From positions 1 through 64,000 of the forward strand of contig RCAB01000060.1 in NCBI GenBank assembly GCA_003640385.1: DNA of 64,000 nt. Direction: 5' to 3'. The position numbers and the translations under genes were made by a program. Below, one piece after another: positions 36,172-49,732 of the stretch (position 1 is the stretch's first letter; each line of letters opens with the position of its first letter). Source of the DNA: Setaria digitata. Taxonomy: Eukaryota; Nematoda; Chromadorea; Rhabditida; Setariidae. The notes under the pieces are model-generated. The model saw only the letters and a list, made by a program, of their open reading frames with translations, had not been told where the DNA came from and searched no databases.

Positions 36172-39100
36172 ATGGTAAAAATCTCAACTGTTGGTGAAGG
36201 GAATTGGGAATTTGTTAACAAAGAACAGATTGCCGAAGGTGGTCAAGAAAATGAAGTTTGTGATATCCAAGATGACGATGATGGCTGGGAAACGATGTAT
36301 GACGATGACTATTACGATGGTCAGTTCGTGTTTACGGTGTCTTAAGTTGTTTAGCTGATTAACAGTTGTTGCGATTGCTAAGAGCTTCCGTAGAGTTTGG
36401 GTATACTTATCTATGTGGCTTCCAAAGTTAATCGGTAATGAGGGAATAAATTTTTAATGCTTTTTTTGGGAAGCGAAAGATGGTACTGGTATTGGTTCAG
36501 AACTCGTTTCTGCTGTTTTCGTAAGGAAAGGGTCAAAAAAGGTTATAGCTAATTCCTTATAAATCCTTTGTTGCTTACAGAGAGTTCTTTTTCAGATTTT
36601 ACTCGAAAGTTCAGCGGTAACATTAAGGTACTATTTTTCTTTTTTTTTTTTCAGTCTCTCTTATTCTTCCTTTTTCTCCACAAAAAACCTTTTAGTCGTA
36701 TTCTTTTCTAGCTAAATACTGTATCAATGAATGATGATGTGTCGAAAGGGACCACAGGTGGGTTTTCAATTATATTTTAACTCTTTCAGTTTCTATTGTG
36801 TCGTTTTTCCTGTGGTTTCAAATTTATTTTTTGATTCTACTTCAGTACAGAAAAAGAAATTAAGACAATTATTATGAGTGAGACATTCTGTTAAAAGGTT
36901 TGAAGTAAATTTGAATTCAGGGTTAAATCATGAAAATAAACTGATAGTTTGCATTTCATAATTTTATGAAAGTTCACTACAGATCGATTTAATTTGAATA
37001 AGATGTGGAAACTAACAGAAGGGTTTTCTACAATGAGAACCGTGTACAAAGATCGTTCTGACAGAGCAACTGCAGAACAGGTAGTAATTTTTTTTTTTTT
37101 ATTGACATAGAAAGAGGAAGTGTTATTTTAATGTCTACTCTTTATTCTTTTATATTTTTGCTTATTAAAAGCTGTACATAATAGGTCATTTTGTTCAACG
37201 TAAAATATTTTCTAGTCCGGAAATTACGCTGCTTATTCTGAACACATTAAACATATGGCTCGCACACATAGTTTTGTTTAATTTGATTATCTTCATTGCT
37301 TTTCAAGGTTATGGATAAGCGTACTTTGCTTGCATTAAGAGGACTTTTGCAACGGGATATTTTCGACAGAATCGAAGGATGTATTAGTACTGGTAAAGAG
37401 GCAAATGTTTACCATGCTATAACAACTGGTGGCAAAAGTCTTGCTCTAAAGGTCTATAAAACAAGTGTGCTCGTCTTTCGGGATCGTGACAGATATGTCA
37501 ATGGTGAATTCAGGTTGTTTAAATTTATACTCAAATTTGGATTTTAACAATACTTTTCTTGCTCTAAACTTCAGCTGTACGTACAAAAAGACTGATATTT
37601 TTTATTTGCTTGCACTTCTGTTGCACTAATTTTGAATCCGTTCGAATACTTTTTAGTAAATCCAGAATCACTTTGCTAGGTTGTGAGATTTTAGTGTTAT
37701 GAAGTGCAGCAATTTATTGTTACTTGCAAGATCCTTAATATGTGCTGAGACATTTCCCACTAAGAAAGGCTTGTAACTTGCTTTATGTAGGTATCGGCAT
37801 GGCTATTGCAAGCGCAACCCAAGAAAAATGATCACAGTATGGGCAGAAAAAGAACTGAGGAACTTGTCTCGAATGCATTCTGCTGGTCTTCCAGTTCCGA
37901 AACCTATAATCGTTAAACAGAATGTTCTAGTGATGGACTTCATTGGTACAAATGGTTGGCCGGCACCACTTTTAAAAGTTCGTACGAACATTAGTGGTTT
38001 TTCATGCCACGAATAAATATCACAGAAAGAAAATTGCGACTGAAGAAAATTCCGTTCTTTATTATTCTTTCATTTCACTTCTGAATCATTTCTATTTAGG
38101 ATGTTAAACTGTCACAAGAACTTGCTAATGACTTTTATATCGAATTAGTGGGTTATATGCGGAAGATGTACCGGCAGTGCCGACTGGTACATGCTGATTT
38201 GTCTGAATACAATATTATGGTAGTAGAGCGAAAAATTTACATAATCGATGTATCACAATCGGTGGAGCATGATCATCCACGATCGTTAGAATTTCTTCGT
38301 TCGGATTGTTCAAATATCACGAAGTTTTTTAGAAGCAATGGCGTAAGTTTTCTTTTGCTTAAAGTGTCTTTTTGTATATATTTTTATATTTATATATTTT
38401 AGTGCTTGCTGAATTCGTCAGATTTGAGCTCACTGTAATGTAACTGCAGGTTCCCGTGCTTCCTATCAAAGATCTTTTTCTTTTGGTGGTCGATCCATCT
38501 GTCGAAACAGAAAATGAAATCAGAGAGCTTATGAATAAAAGGTGATCAGTACAGCTTTCTTTTTTTTCCTCTTCGTCGTCGTAAGACCATTTTGAAATAC
38601 ATAACACCTTATTGAATTTAATTTAATTCGATTTAATGGCATTGAATTATTCATTTTTTTCATTCTACAGAATAATAAATTTTGATAAATAACGATGATT
38701 GAATTACATTTCCCAGTATACTATCAACTTTTACGAAGTGAAGTGGTCTTGAAAGTTCTTACTGGCGAGCACAGATGACAAATATTTAGATGAGGTAAAT
38801 GTTTCTTAAAAACTCATTTTAATATCATTTTCCTTCTTTGAGAAAATTTTCAGAACTGTTGAAGACTTACCCTATGATGCTGTATTTATGAATGCTTTTA
38901 TCGCTCATAAATTAGAACAAGTATTACACTTTGAACGTGATCAGCAGATTGAGAAAGCTGGAAAGGAGGTTCCAAATCCCTTTCAGATGATGATCTCCCA
39001 GGTGAAGAAGACCGAAGACAGAGAAGAAAATGAGGTGAATATCATTTCATATTTTGAGGGTGCAGTTTTTTCATTTTTTCAGTAATGGAAGTTTTGCTTT

Positions 39101-40319
39101 GCGTCGGTTTATTGAAATAGTTGCTCCGGTGTTTATTTTTTAGAGAAAGCCATTTTTAATAGTTTCCTTTATCATCTTCTTTATGGAAGCATTAAGATGC
39201 TGTGGGTTCCTGCTTGCTGATGCTCGCTTTGTTGAATTTTTATGTCATATTTTATGAAAGTTCATTGCACTCACTCTTGCAGGAGAGTCAGCTTGAAAGT
39301 ACAGAGACAGAAAATCTGAGCGATTTCAATCAATATTCAGAGAATTCCAACGTGATAGAATCATCTCTTTTGGACGAGAAAAAGCAAAAAATTCGTAGAG
39401 CAACCATCTATGTGCGCACTCGGGATGAATCACCAAATACGAAAAAGGTTCATTAAAAAAATCAAACATTTTACATTTTTTTGCACATTTTAGTAGTTTA
39501 ATTTTGGAATAGTAAAATTCTCCATACTTGCCTTTTAGGTTTAGTAAATCAATTAATACAAATTTAAATAAATGTAATACATGGATATAAAGATTTTATG
39601 TGATTTTTCTTGCTCACACAGGATATCTTTAGCACTAGTTATCTTTTAAAGAGACATATTAAAGAAAGAAATTAATTTTTTGAATAAATTCGCTGGGAAA
39701 GTGAGTCAGTTTGAAACGGGTGATAGGATTTATCCAACAAATTTTATGGGTTTTTGTTATCCACTGAAATGTTTCCAAATTTACTTATCATTAAAATGCT
39801 TCTGTACATCATATTTCAACCGCTAATCAAACGCACAGTGATTTCTAACGAGTCACGTTTAGCGATTTTTTATTTCGCTTAGATTTTTATCGAGATTGTT
39901 GATTGCTAACTTTAGGAACTGAAAAAATTTGAATTAGTCTGATGGGACAGTCAAGTTACTCTTCATTTTGTAACTCTTATGTTTTTTTTTTTTTTGCTTG
40001 CGAACTAGTGAGCAAAGTCATGTCGTCGATTCAGCTTTTTCAGTATTGAAATTTAAAATTTTTGAGATATTTATTTGCTGCTGAAACTCATTTACTTTTA
40101 TAATATTAGTGCCATATGGCGCATAATGTTTCTGTGCTATTAAAGATTAATTTGAGGGCATGTAGTCAAACTTGAAACCGGTTTTATATGTATGCCACTC
40201 ATTAATTTTCTTTTTAGGAACGGAAACGTCTGATAAAAGAGGAAAAGCGTGCTAATCGACTGGTAAAGATACCGAAACATATTAAGAAACGTCATAATAA
40301 AGCAAACAAATGCCGATAG
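36172..40319 (+). CDS. riok-1: Atypical protein kinase RIOK1
   Basis: RIOK1 is an ATPase/kinase acting in the cytoplasm in the last steps of 40S ribosomal subunit maturation. Eleven exons (36172-36319, 36596-36627, 36712-36757, 36983-37080, 37308-37513, 37791-37977, 38100-38342, 38450-38541, 38854-39034, 39283-39447, 40218-40319) give 499 residues. Key residues can be read: nucleotide loop [11 protein letters not shown] at 135-145, Lys156 (LALKVYK), catalytic loop [10 protein letters not shown] with Asp272 and Asn277, and metal-binding Asp289 in [13 protein letters not shown]. The N-terminus is acidic ([16 protein letters not shown]), as in other RIOK1 proteins. The C-terminus is basic and ends [14 protein letters not shown], like the human tail. 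The frame stays open upstream of 36172, but the ATG just after an acceptor-like site is preferred. Confidence 0.97.
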
Positions 40320-40333
40320 TAATGTCTTTACGG

Positions 40334-40339
40334 AATAAA
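40334..40339 (+). terminator. Poly(A) signal of riok-1
   Basis: AATAAA lies 15 bases after the stop codon, implying a very short 3' untranslated region. Confidence 0.6.
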
Positions 40340-42212
40340 ATAGGGTTAAATTAATACATTTTTGTTTCTTATGGATTGTCTCCGTTCTGCATTGAAAGTA
40401 TTAGTGGATTTCTCATAAACATCAGTCTTGCTTAGGACAGAGTAAGGCTAGCTTTCTACTTATCATTTTTTATAAACATACTCCTAATTGCCGTTTTATA
40501 TCCCTATTGTTCATTACTTTAGTTTGAATTGAATACCTTGAAATTCATCTCATTGAATTTGTTAATTTGCCTTTCAAAGAATTGAGCACTTCGAAACTTT
40601 TTCATCTTCGTTAAGGGATTTATTGCGATTCATCCTTTCTCTGGTCACTTCCTAATATTTTCATTATCAGTCGCATTTCTTGGTCTCAACCGATAATTTC
40701 AAATATGAAATTGCTTTAGTGCCGAAATCTGCTAGTAAAGTTAATTAAAGTATGTTGTTATCCAGCACTGTTTGTATTCCTATTTTCTTTTTTTTTATAT
40801 TAATGTTACCGTTATTGTCATCACCTTTTTGAACCTTTATGACCATTACCTTTACTTTTGTAGTGTTCTGTACAGTTTCAATTTTTTGGTGAATGATTGT
40901 TATTTCGCATTTGTGCTGTTCTTGCTTGATGTCGTTAGCTGCTGCTCTCCCCATTATTTTTCCTTTTTTCGTTCATAGAATGTTTGAAAGTTTTGTATTA
41001 TCGAAGTTTTTCAAAAAGTGATTGAAAGTACGCTTGTATCTGTGAGTTAGTTTCGGGTCGCTTAGTTCCTTTCTAAATTATCTTCATCAGGAGGTTGTGG
41101 CTATAGCTTTAAATTATAGTTACTTATAACAGTTATGTTACATGTTGTTTGTTATATATTTTTTGTAAATAAACGGAAGAAATCAACTATATTAAAAAAA
41201 AGTTTGGTAGGGATTTTTCTTGATAATGAAAAAATTGTTAACAGCTTGTAGCTACAAAGAAACAAGCAGCTGAATAAAACGCTTTTTTGTTTTAGTCCTT
41301 CCTGTAGAGAGAGATTTGAGAATCGAGAAAGGACATCTAGAAGTTCGGGCTTGGTGTCCGCTAGCACATGCTTTTTTTGTAAAGAGGTGGGAAGCACTGG
41401 TGAAACTTGCTTTTTAATTAGCCAGGTGTAAAAGTGACTTGAGGGCTTGATAATACTGATTTAACAAATGGACTGCCAGGTCTCACCTCGTGGCCTAGAA
41501 TACTTCAACTGCCTTAGCATAGATGCCAAGTCGTAAGTCCTCTAGTTATTTCCTAGTCAGGTCATTCCACACTTCGTCTGTTTTCAAGATAATTAATGTC
41601 ATGGTCTTGTTGGTTTGGTTGAATCTCTTCCGTTCGAAATGTCAGTTGTTTGCTTGATGCTAGCATGCTGCCAACTTGGGACTATTTTATGAGATGAGCG
41701 TAGTAGATTAAATACGGCGAAATATGTTCCACTACTTCATTATCCGTGCTAATTCGTGGGATAAACAGGAGTTGGAAAAGAAAAGTCTAGAGGAATTATT
41801 GGAGTATTCAAATGATTTATGCAATGTTAGACTTCAGAAAACATGTTGGAGGATGTTGGTCTGAAATGAACGGAAGTTAGGTGTAATTAATTGCATTACA
41901 AGGAAGGCAAGAGACGCATTATACGCATGGCACTTTGACCTCTTTGACATTTTATAGGAGGTTTATTGAAGGCTAATTAAGATGTTGGTAAAAGAGACAA
42001 GTTAAGAAAGAGAATCGAGGCGCCAGTGATGTGACTTGTGACTATTCCTAATGTTATTTTTCATTGCTACTCTCTCTCGATTACGGATCATTATTATTGC
42101 TACCAATTACTCTTACTACTAAGTGGTAATATCATATAGTCTTTTTAAAAAAGAAAGTGAAATGAGACAGGGGAAGCCATGTAAGTTCAGGTAACCTTAT
42201 CCAACCGAGGAA

Positions 42213-42236
42213 GGGAGGAGGGATGGCTGGGTTGGG
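42213..42236 (+). other. G-quadruplex-type motif
   Basis: Four GGG runs (42213-42215, 42220-42222, 42229-42231, 42234-42236) are separated by loops of 4, 6 and 2 bases, which fits the standard G3N1-7 pattern. It stands out in AT-rich intergenic DNA. Confidence 0.6.
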
Positions 42237-45200
42237 AGATGATGAAAGTGCTAAAAATTAAAATTCTCGGGAGTGGAGAGTGGCTGGAAAATGCTAATAA
42301 ATGGAGAGCTTGAGAAGCAGTAAATGAGCGAGATAAACTGCTGTGAGAAGCGGGATGAGTGCAGTTGAAGGAGTTGGTTGTTTTTCAGAAATGCTTCCAG
42401 CAAAACGATTGATTTCAAGTTCTGTCTAGGTAGTTAGGCTGTGCATCTATTTTTTGGTGTCTTGTTGTCATAGTAGCATGCCTATCAGTTGCATGCTGAA
42501 ACTACCCATCCCTTGGCTTCTTGATGAGATCAATTTTCAATACGGTCCCATATTCATCCTCTTTTCCTTCCTTTCCTCTCGCAAGGTCATTCAGATTCCT
42601 TTCATCATGTTCCCTCATCTCTCGAAAGTGCAACATTTCATAAAAGCTGCTGGTTTCATCTTCATTTCTTCACTAGCAGATGATGATAAGGCAGAACTTC
42701 CAGTAAAATAAGGAAGGAACTGTTGTTGAAGCAGTCTTCCTTCTCGAGTTCATTGTTTGCTACTTCTCGCCCAGACGACTCTTCATTAGACAGCATTTTC
42801 AATTCTCAACAGTCCCTTCAGGTCGAGAAAAGATTTCTTCCTTTCGTCCATTCACTGCTGTTAACTTGNATCAAGGTGGTTATAGCGGTGATCCATGAAG
42901 TGTTCCTGTTCACCGCAACTTTACCTGTACATTTCAGTGATTCATCGTAGTCTCTCATCCATTGGACTGAAAGTGCTTAAATGAGCTTTACTTTGACTGA
43001 TAGTATGAAGCATGAATTATTGATGACGTATTTCCTGTAGCCGTTGCCTCTGTTTGACAATTATTGCTTCAGTAACTGTTTTGGTATCTTTCGACGATTA
43101 ATTATTGAATTTGGCGAAATGAAAAACGAAGTTTATTGTGATAAGTTGAGTAACTGTTTACTGAAAACTTAGCACATCGATTGTATTTTTCTCGAAGTTA
43201 GCTTGCTACACAAATTGCAGAAATTTTTGAAATTTTTGCCTAAATTTCATTTCCTTGTTTAAGATGTTCTAGTAAGTGATAAGCTGTGATTCGGAAATCT
43301 GTTCCTGTGACGTAAAAGGGCATCATATACTTTCGTTACTTCCCATTATGCCTTCATTATTTTCAAACATAGTTTCCGAGACAAAGGGAGAGAATTACTC
43401 TGTCCTCTCGTAAATAGTTTTGCGTCAGAGCCTCGTGATCCGAAAAACTATCATTACTGCGTGGACGTGAAAGGTGGTATCTTTTCGACACATCAAGAAC
43501 AGATTTGCTTCTTGCACTTCCCAAAGGGGTTTCGATTTGCGAGGACCATTAAGGTTTTGGAGACCTTCACCTTGAATGTACCTACGACTTAGTGATTCCG
43601 AGATGCATTTGCAAATATTAATTTACAGCTGAGCACTGGCATGCAGAGAATGTTTTAATTGGAAACTTGTGTGATGTATGAAAAAGTATGCGAAGGATGA
43701 TGACGGGGGAATTGTGGGAGGTAAGGTTTGTGGGATGACCGTGCAATACATCAGTAGCAGCACTGTGACGACGATTCAGGGAGACTAGGGACTGAGCGGT
43801 TTCCGGAAGAGTCGCGAAGATGTTCCAAGCATTTCGCTTCGTTTGTCGAAATGAACAGTGGAGAAGCACCTTGTTCCGTAGTTCTCATCATAGTGGGAGT
43901 AATTAAAGGCACTTGCCATCCCAAGTACGTACTGTCTTGTTGCACTGGACAAATCATTGCTAATAACTGTACCTTGCATCTACTGAGCTTGGTTTGAGAT
44001 CTAAGATGGCTGTAAATACTCAACTTGTTCCACTGCTCAGCAGAATGGCTAATATTTGGCTACTAAGGTGATGTTCTGTGAGCCAACTTATTGATTTTGC
44101 TTTTTGTTTATACTTTAAGTAACGAAAACAACTTTGAAGGACGGAGGGGAAAGGTTCGTTAGGTGTGTTTATCTTCTTTTCGTCCCTTCCTTCTTGACAC
44201 TTTTTTCTTCCTTTGTCGAAACCTTCTCTTTATTCCACTTTATTTCGTTACAAAAAACCTTTCTACACCTGACGGCTATTCACGCGAACGTTTCCGATTC
44301 ACTATCAGTCGTGAAGCACGCATCTATTGCATCTCTGATCACTGTCATACTTCACGCAAATCACTTGCACTGCTACACTCGGTTCTAACTTGATGCTAGG
44401 TTTTTCCGTTGCTGAATTCCTTTGAACTTACTTGTAGGCGAACCATCTTCCTCGAGGATAGCATGGAAGTGTGTAATGCTGTGAGTTGCGTTGAAACCTT
44501 CCAACATGACTCTAAAATGAGTGAAGTGTCAAGTGACCTTCACCTATGATTTATATACGAATGAATCATTTGACAGTTTCCTTACGATGTCAATCGATTT
44601 ACCTGCATTATAAAAGAGTGATATGACAGTTGTCGTGTACGCCATCGTTCCCTAATAGTTACCTGGGGTGCTCAGTCTTCTTGTTATAGTCTAAACTTAA
44701 GCAGAGTGATGAATTGGATAAGTATATTTGAACAGTAGCTTCTTATAAATGAATGCATGCTAGTTCTAGTTAATAGGTGCCACTGCATCCCAGTGCTCTT
44801 TTGCTCATTTTTCTTTAGAATCAGAGTAATTATTACTGGAGAATATATTAGTAAGAAAATCGTATCACATGTTGCTTCCTCTTCCACGTTTCATTTGCCT
44901 TCATTTTAAACGCAAAGCGATTCAATGCGATCGTATGGTGATATGTATTTGTCCACATTATCGCTACAACTATCATTATTTTCCATGTTTTATAAACGAA
45001 TTGAATTATTGCGAAATTCTTATTGTTCGTCTGTTCCCCACCGTACATTCCACGACCACATTCTTGATTATTTAAGTAGATCCATCGAACTGTTTTTCAG
45101 AATATAAAAAATATTTGTCTAATATACCTTCTCATTCCACTTTCGTGCCATTGTAAGATATCTGATATATCTCATCCAAAACCAAATCGTTTTTGAAAGT

Positions 45201-45492
45201 GCAAAAAATTTGTTTCGCAGGAATTGTGCATATTTCCAAGAAAAGATCGGTGTATTGCCAGACTGGAATCTTTTACACTATTCGAAGGTTTATCATTTCC
45301 TTTATGGTTACTTAGCTCCTCCGGAAGAACTGCAGTTCATAGAAGCGACTTTCTAAAGATACGATTATTGCGCAGCGCTTTGATTTTGAATGCCGTCAAA
45401 TCGTTCTAAATTACAGTCTTATAGTAATGAAAGTGTAAATCAAGTCGTGTATATGCATATTCGGTAGTGAACTATTTTGAAGCGATTAATTT

Positions 45493-48400
45493 ATGGATGA
45501 CACCGTTCGGAACACAACAATGAGTCGATCCAGTTATATGTGTTCAACTCGTAAGGATAATGCCGAAGAAGTTGCGAGACGACGGGCAGCTATGCAGCAA
45601 GAAATCGAACAGAGGTTCTTTCTTTTTTTTTGGATAGTTTGTAAGAAATTTACCTATGACGAAGATACAGTTATTGCAATCTTTTCATCTATCACTTTGA
45701 ACTCTTAATAGAATGGAATTTGCAATTAAATTTAGTAATAGTATTATCCAGGTTTACATGTAAATGTTTCCCTCTTTTTTATATTTTAGATTTAATCTGT
45801 CATTTTAAAAGTAATGGACATCAGCTACCTTGACATTGTTACATTGATTTTTAAATGCATTCAGCAGCAAGAGTTAAAATGCACATGCATTTATAAGGTC
45901 CACTTACTCTTCATCGTTGAGTGTTATTCAGGACATGGAATATTGAATGATCTAAAGAATGAGGAAAAAGATTTTATCGAATAATTAGAGCATATTTTCT
46001 TATGTTAGATATTAGCCAGCAGAAGCATAATGATGAGACAAACAACAGAGAAGGTAGTCTGCCGAAGAGTTTGTTTAAATGGGATAATTCTATTCTTTTC
46101 ATCATTTTGCAGGCAGAAGTTAGCAAGAAAATTGCAAGATGAGAAAATGGCTCGAGCCATTGCTCAGAAAGAGGAGGTAAGCTTTTTTTAAACTAATAAA
46201 TCTAGTATTTCTGTAGAATTGCCTTTTCTTTGAATCATATGATCCCTAATACCAATGACTAATTTTATTCTCTACTTGAAATATTTAATCTACGTATTGT
46301 TTCAAATTACCTTGTTTCGCTGTAGTTGCCATAAATAGCGCGTGCGAGGTTTGGTCACTGCTTTTTGCATCTTCCCATGCTTTATTTACAGCATTTAATG
46401 AAACAGCGGAAAGCTCAACAACGAGAAATGTTGCGTGCGAAGGCGGTTCTTGATCGTCGCACTCAGGTTTTGGCAAATAAGGAGAAGGAGAAAAAAGAAG
46501 TAAGCAGAATTAACAGCACCAAATTTTTAATATTTTAGCTTTTCAGATTCTTTTCATTTAATCTTATGTCTTCAAATTTAATGTAACTTATGTTTAAATG
46601 CTCAGGCTGTGTTAGCAAAAGTACATGCGGTGGCTTCACGTCTTACAGCACAGCATAAATCACGACCACTATATGCATTTGGTAGTAGCACACCGCGTGA
46701 GCTGGAGTATTTGACGCATCTCACTAGGGAACAAAAGGTTTGTGATGCAGAAATTCAAATCTGAATGTGATTATTGAAGAGGTTAGTTCTGAGTATGTCA
46801 TTCTTGGTTTAACTCATTCATTTTGACAATAATTTTTTGTGAACCGATGTCATTTTTCAGGTCTATGATCGCAAGCTCATGCCATCTGATCGTAGTTCAA
46901 CTGCAGCATCAGGTTCATCTAGTCATATGACACTAACTCCACCCTACGATTCGCGTAATCTTACATCTAGAGCGTCGATGACTGGAAGTCTCTATGTCGC
47001 GCAGTCGGAATTAAAGACACGACATAAGCCTACATTAAATTATATGACGCAGTCAATGATGATTACGCCAAAACCAGTCAAGATCAAAAATGTTAATCAT
47101 ATACCCGGTAGTTCTTTTATTGGACGGTACAGTTTGCAACTGTATATATTTTAGAACATTGATATTTAGTTTACATTTTATTTGCTTATAACTACTTGTG
47201 ATTTGCAATACAGCATGTTAAAAGATATTTTGTTGGCGGGGGAAGTGATCTTGGAATAGTTACAATCAGCTTAATTTATGCTTACTTTACATAGATTTAT
47301 GGACAGCACTTTAGAATACTATCGAAATTAGTACAGTAACAGTAGACAGTAAATATCACTCATTCCATTTTGATAGCAGTATGGTGGTTAAAGTAGTATG
47401 GCGTAATGCTTTTTTATTCATCGATATTGATTCCTTACTAGGAGGAATGTGTTTAAGGCAATAACAAAAACCAACAAATGGGTAAAACTGTATAATCTTT
47501 TTAGTTCATCATCCGATGATGACACAACGTTCAACAATTACTACAAAGGCAACACCATTTGCGATGGCTGAAGTGCAGAGTGGACCAAAAAAGTTCGTTC
47601 AGAAATATATGCCAGTATGTAGACAGCGGTCAGGAATGGTACAGTCCAAGTGAGTATTCTATTAATTTTATGGTCATTAACATAATAATTGCATATGATT
47701 TCTTTTAGTCTCCAGTAATGAGTATTGTTGCTTTATTTCAGGCCTTTTGAAACAATCGGTAATGCTTTGAAATCTGAGCCGATGTCAAAAAAAATGCATA
47801 AACCGGCTGGGGCAAAAATTAATAGTGAAACAAAAGGTGAAACGATGGTAGAAAAGCTATCCAGTGATCAAATGAATGAAATACTTGTGGTTCTGGAAAG
47901 GAACGATGAAGAAGACGATCTCAGAGTTCATGATATAGCTACTACGGAAGCTAGAAACACTATAGGTTTAAAGGAAATCGTGGATTTAGTTCATGATACC
48001 AATGGAATCAAAAAGTTCGATAAGGGAGATCTTGTGTTAAAAGATTCAGAAGAGGAAAAATTGGAAAATGCAGGCGACACATATAAAAATGGGAATGAAA
48101 TCCAGAACAATAATAGAAATGTGAGAGGGGTAATAATGCTTGAAAGTGCATCAGATGCTGTAATTGTTGAAGATCCTCCACAGCTTAGCCTCAAATCTGG
48201 GGGTGAAGACAGTTTTTTAGATGAGACCAGGGCGAATTCTGGTACAATAACTCTAGTTAATGCGGCATTTGATGAGGAAGGAGGAATACATGCGAAGCAA
48301 GAAATGAAAAATGATTTAATGGAATCTGAATCTCAATACATTATGGATGGTGAAAAAATATCAAAAATAGATCGCTGTAACCATGGTTTAATGCACCCAG

Positions 48401-49732
48401 ATTTGTTGAAGGTTAAAGTTTTTGGTGAAGGACAAGAAGATTTGGAAAGCGTGATGAAGGTTTGCTTTTTAAGAGAAATTGAAAGCATTTTCTTATAAGT
48501 GTTTTCTTTCTTGAAATTCCAGAGCAATAGAAGGTCATGGTTTTCGTGTTTTTGATTCTGTAATTTACAGGTTCATTAAGCTTCCATTTCAGATCGTCGT
48601 AGAGGAAGAACCAGTAGTTATGAACAAGGAGCTTTTTGGAAATGGAAGATTTGAAGAAGTAATTATTAAAGGGCCTTACGAAACAGCACAAAATAAGGAA
48701 GAAAACATTGTATCCGCTACTGAAGCAAATGATAATTTCATCGGGGAAAAAAAAGCTGGATCACCGGGTCAAAGATACTCAGTACTGATTGAGGACGGGT
48801 TGGAAGCTATTTCAGAAGGTTCAAAGTTGGCAGAAGAGAGTAATTCGCTGAAGGAAAAACGTCGAATTCAAGATGAACTTTTAGAGAAGGAACAGCGTGA
48901 GCGTGAAATTCGAAAAGCTAAGTTGGCATCTATTATGAGCCGAACACGCGGTGGTGCTCCTCCAATGGCCGTCATCCCTCCACCCACGAATGTTGAAAGT
49001 GCTGCGGTGAACTCTTCATATTTTTGTTATTACACTTCTCTCACCGAAATTAAACCTGGCCTAAATTCGTTACGTATAAATTAGGGTATCTGATCATTGA
49101 ATGATTTGCATTGTCGTTGGATCGTTTTCCCTAAACGATATGATTTATTTCAATTCACTCACTGATTTTATTGCTCGAAAGGGATACTACGCAAACTTTT
49201 CCTGCGATTTGGGGAGGCTTTCCTTGAAGAATAAAGTAATAAAAATATTATGGGCATAAATTCCTTATATTTCAGATTATTGCGCAGGAAGATATGAAAC
49301 ATATAAGTAGTATTCCTCTGGCAAATGAATATATGCCAATGAAAAATACCCTCAGTCATACTGCTGCTTCTGTTCTGCAGGTTACTCTTAACTTTTGCAT
49401 TTGCAGATTCCTGTATTATCTATGTTTCATAGTTTTGATAGGAGAGGGCATTTGCCATATGGTCATTATATGTTTCTGAATGACTTCGAAATTCAAATAC
49501 TTCTTGAGATTTTTAGAAGCTGGCTACAACAAATCCTAAACTCTTGTCTGTGCTGCAGCGCAATGGCTCTAACCAATCACTAGCTGATGAACTGTCAGCG
49601 GCTGATCCGTCCATGTCAGTAACACTTCCAGGTCAACCGATTGGATCGATTACTAGTCACGAAGGCTCTGCAAAAATGAGGCATTTGCCCTTTGAGCCCG
49701 ATATTAATCATCGACCTGTTGCCATGAAATAA
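45493..49732 (+). CDS. MAP7: MAP7/ensconsin-like microtubule-associated protein
   Basis: MAP7/ensconsin proteins bind microtubules and recruit and activate kinesin-1. Ten exons (45493-45614, 46113-46176, 46392-46499, 46606-46737, 46861-47107, 47505-47649, 47742-48459, 48593-49006, 49276-49380, 49559-49732) give 742 residues in one frame. Residues ~22-110 form a charged helix rich in Arg, Lys, Gln and Glu (ARKLQDEKMARAIAQKEE), like the MAP7 microtubule-binding coiled coil. A Ser/Thr-rich block with FGSSTPRELEYL follows. The 718-base exon 7 is acidic and low in complexity. The second helix ends EREIRKAKLASIMSRTRG, close to the motif ending the MAP7 domain. The family call rests on these two helices and that motif, and another coiled-coil protein cannot be excluded. 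Confidence 0.72.

Larger units (their letters stand above)
40320..45492. other. Large intergenic region riok-1 / MAP7-like
   Basis: A 5.2 kb stretch with no gene I can support. Near the left end is the riok-1 poly(A) signal. A G-quadruplex-type motif lies at 42213-42236 and an unresolved base (n) near 42870. The part from about 42400 to 44450 is richer in G and C than typical intergenic sequence here. It has several open frames on both strands that match nothing I know. It could hold untranslated 5' exons or enhancers of the MAP7-like gene. Confidence 0.5.

Noticed and set aside
40007..40018. miR-87-like word GTGAGCAAAG in the last riok-1 intron
   Set aside because: Only ten bases match and the flanks cannot form a miRNA hairpin.
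41152..41397. Minus-strand frame beginning MLPTSLQKKHVLADTKPELL
   Set aside because: The start looks protein-like, but it runs into low-complexity sequence, has no supporting exon, and matches no family I know.
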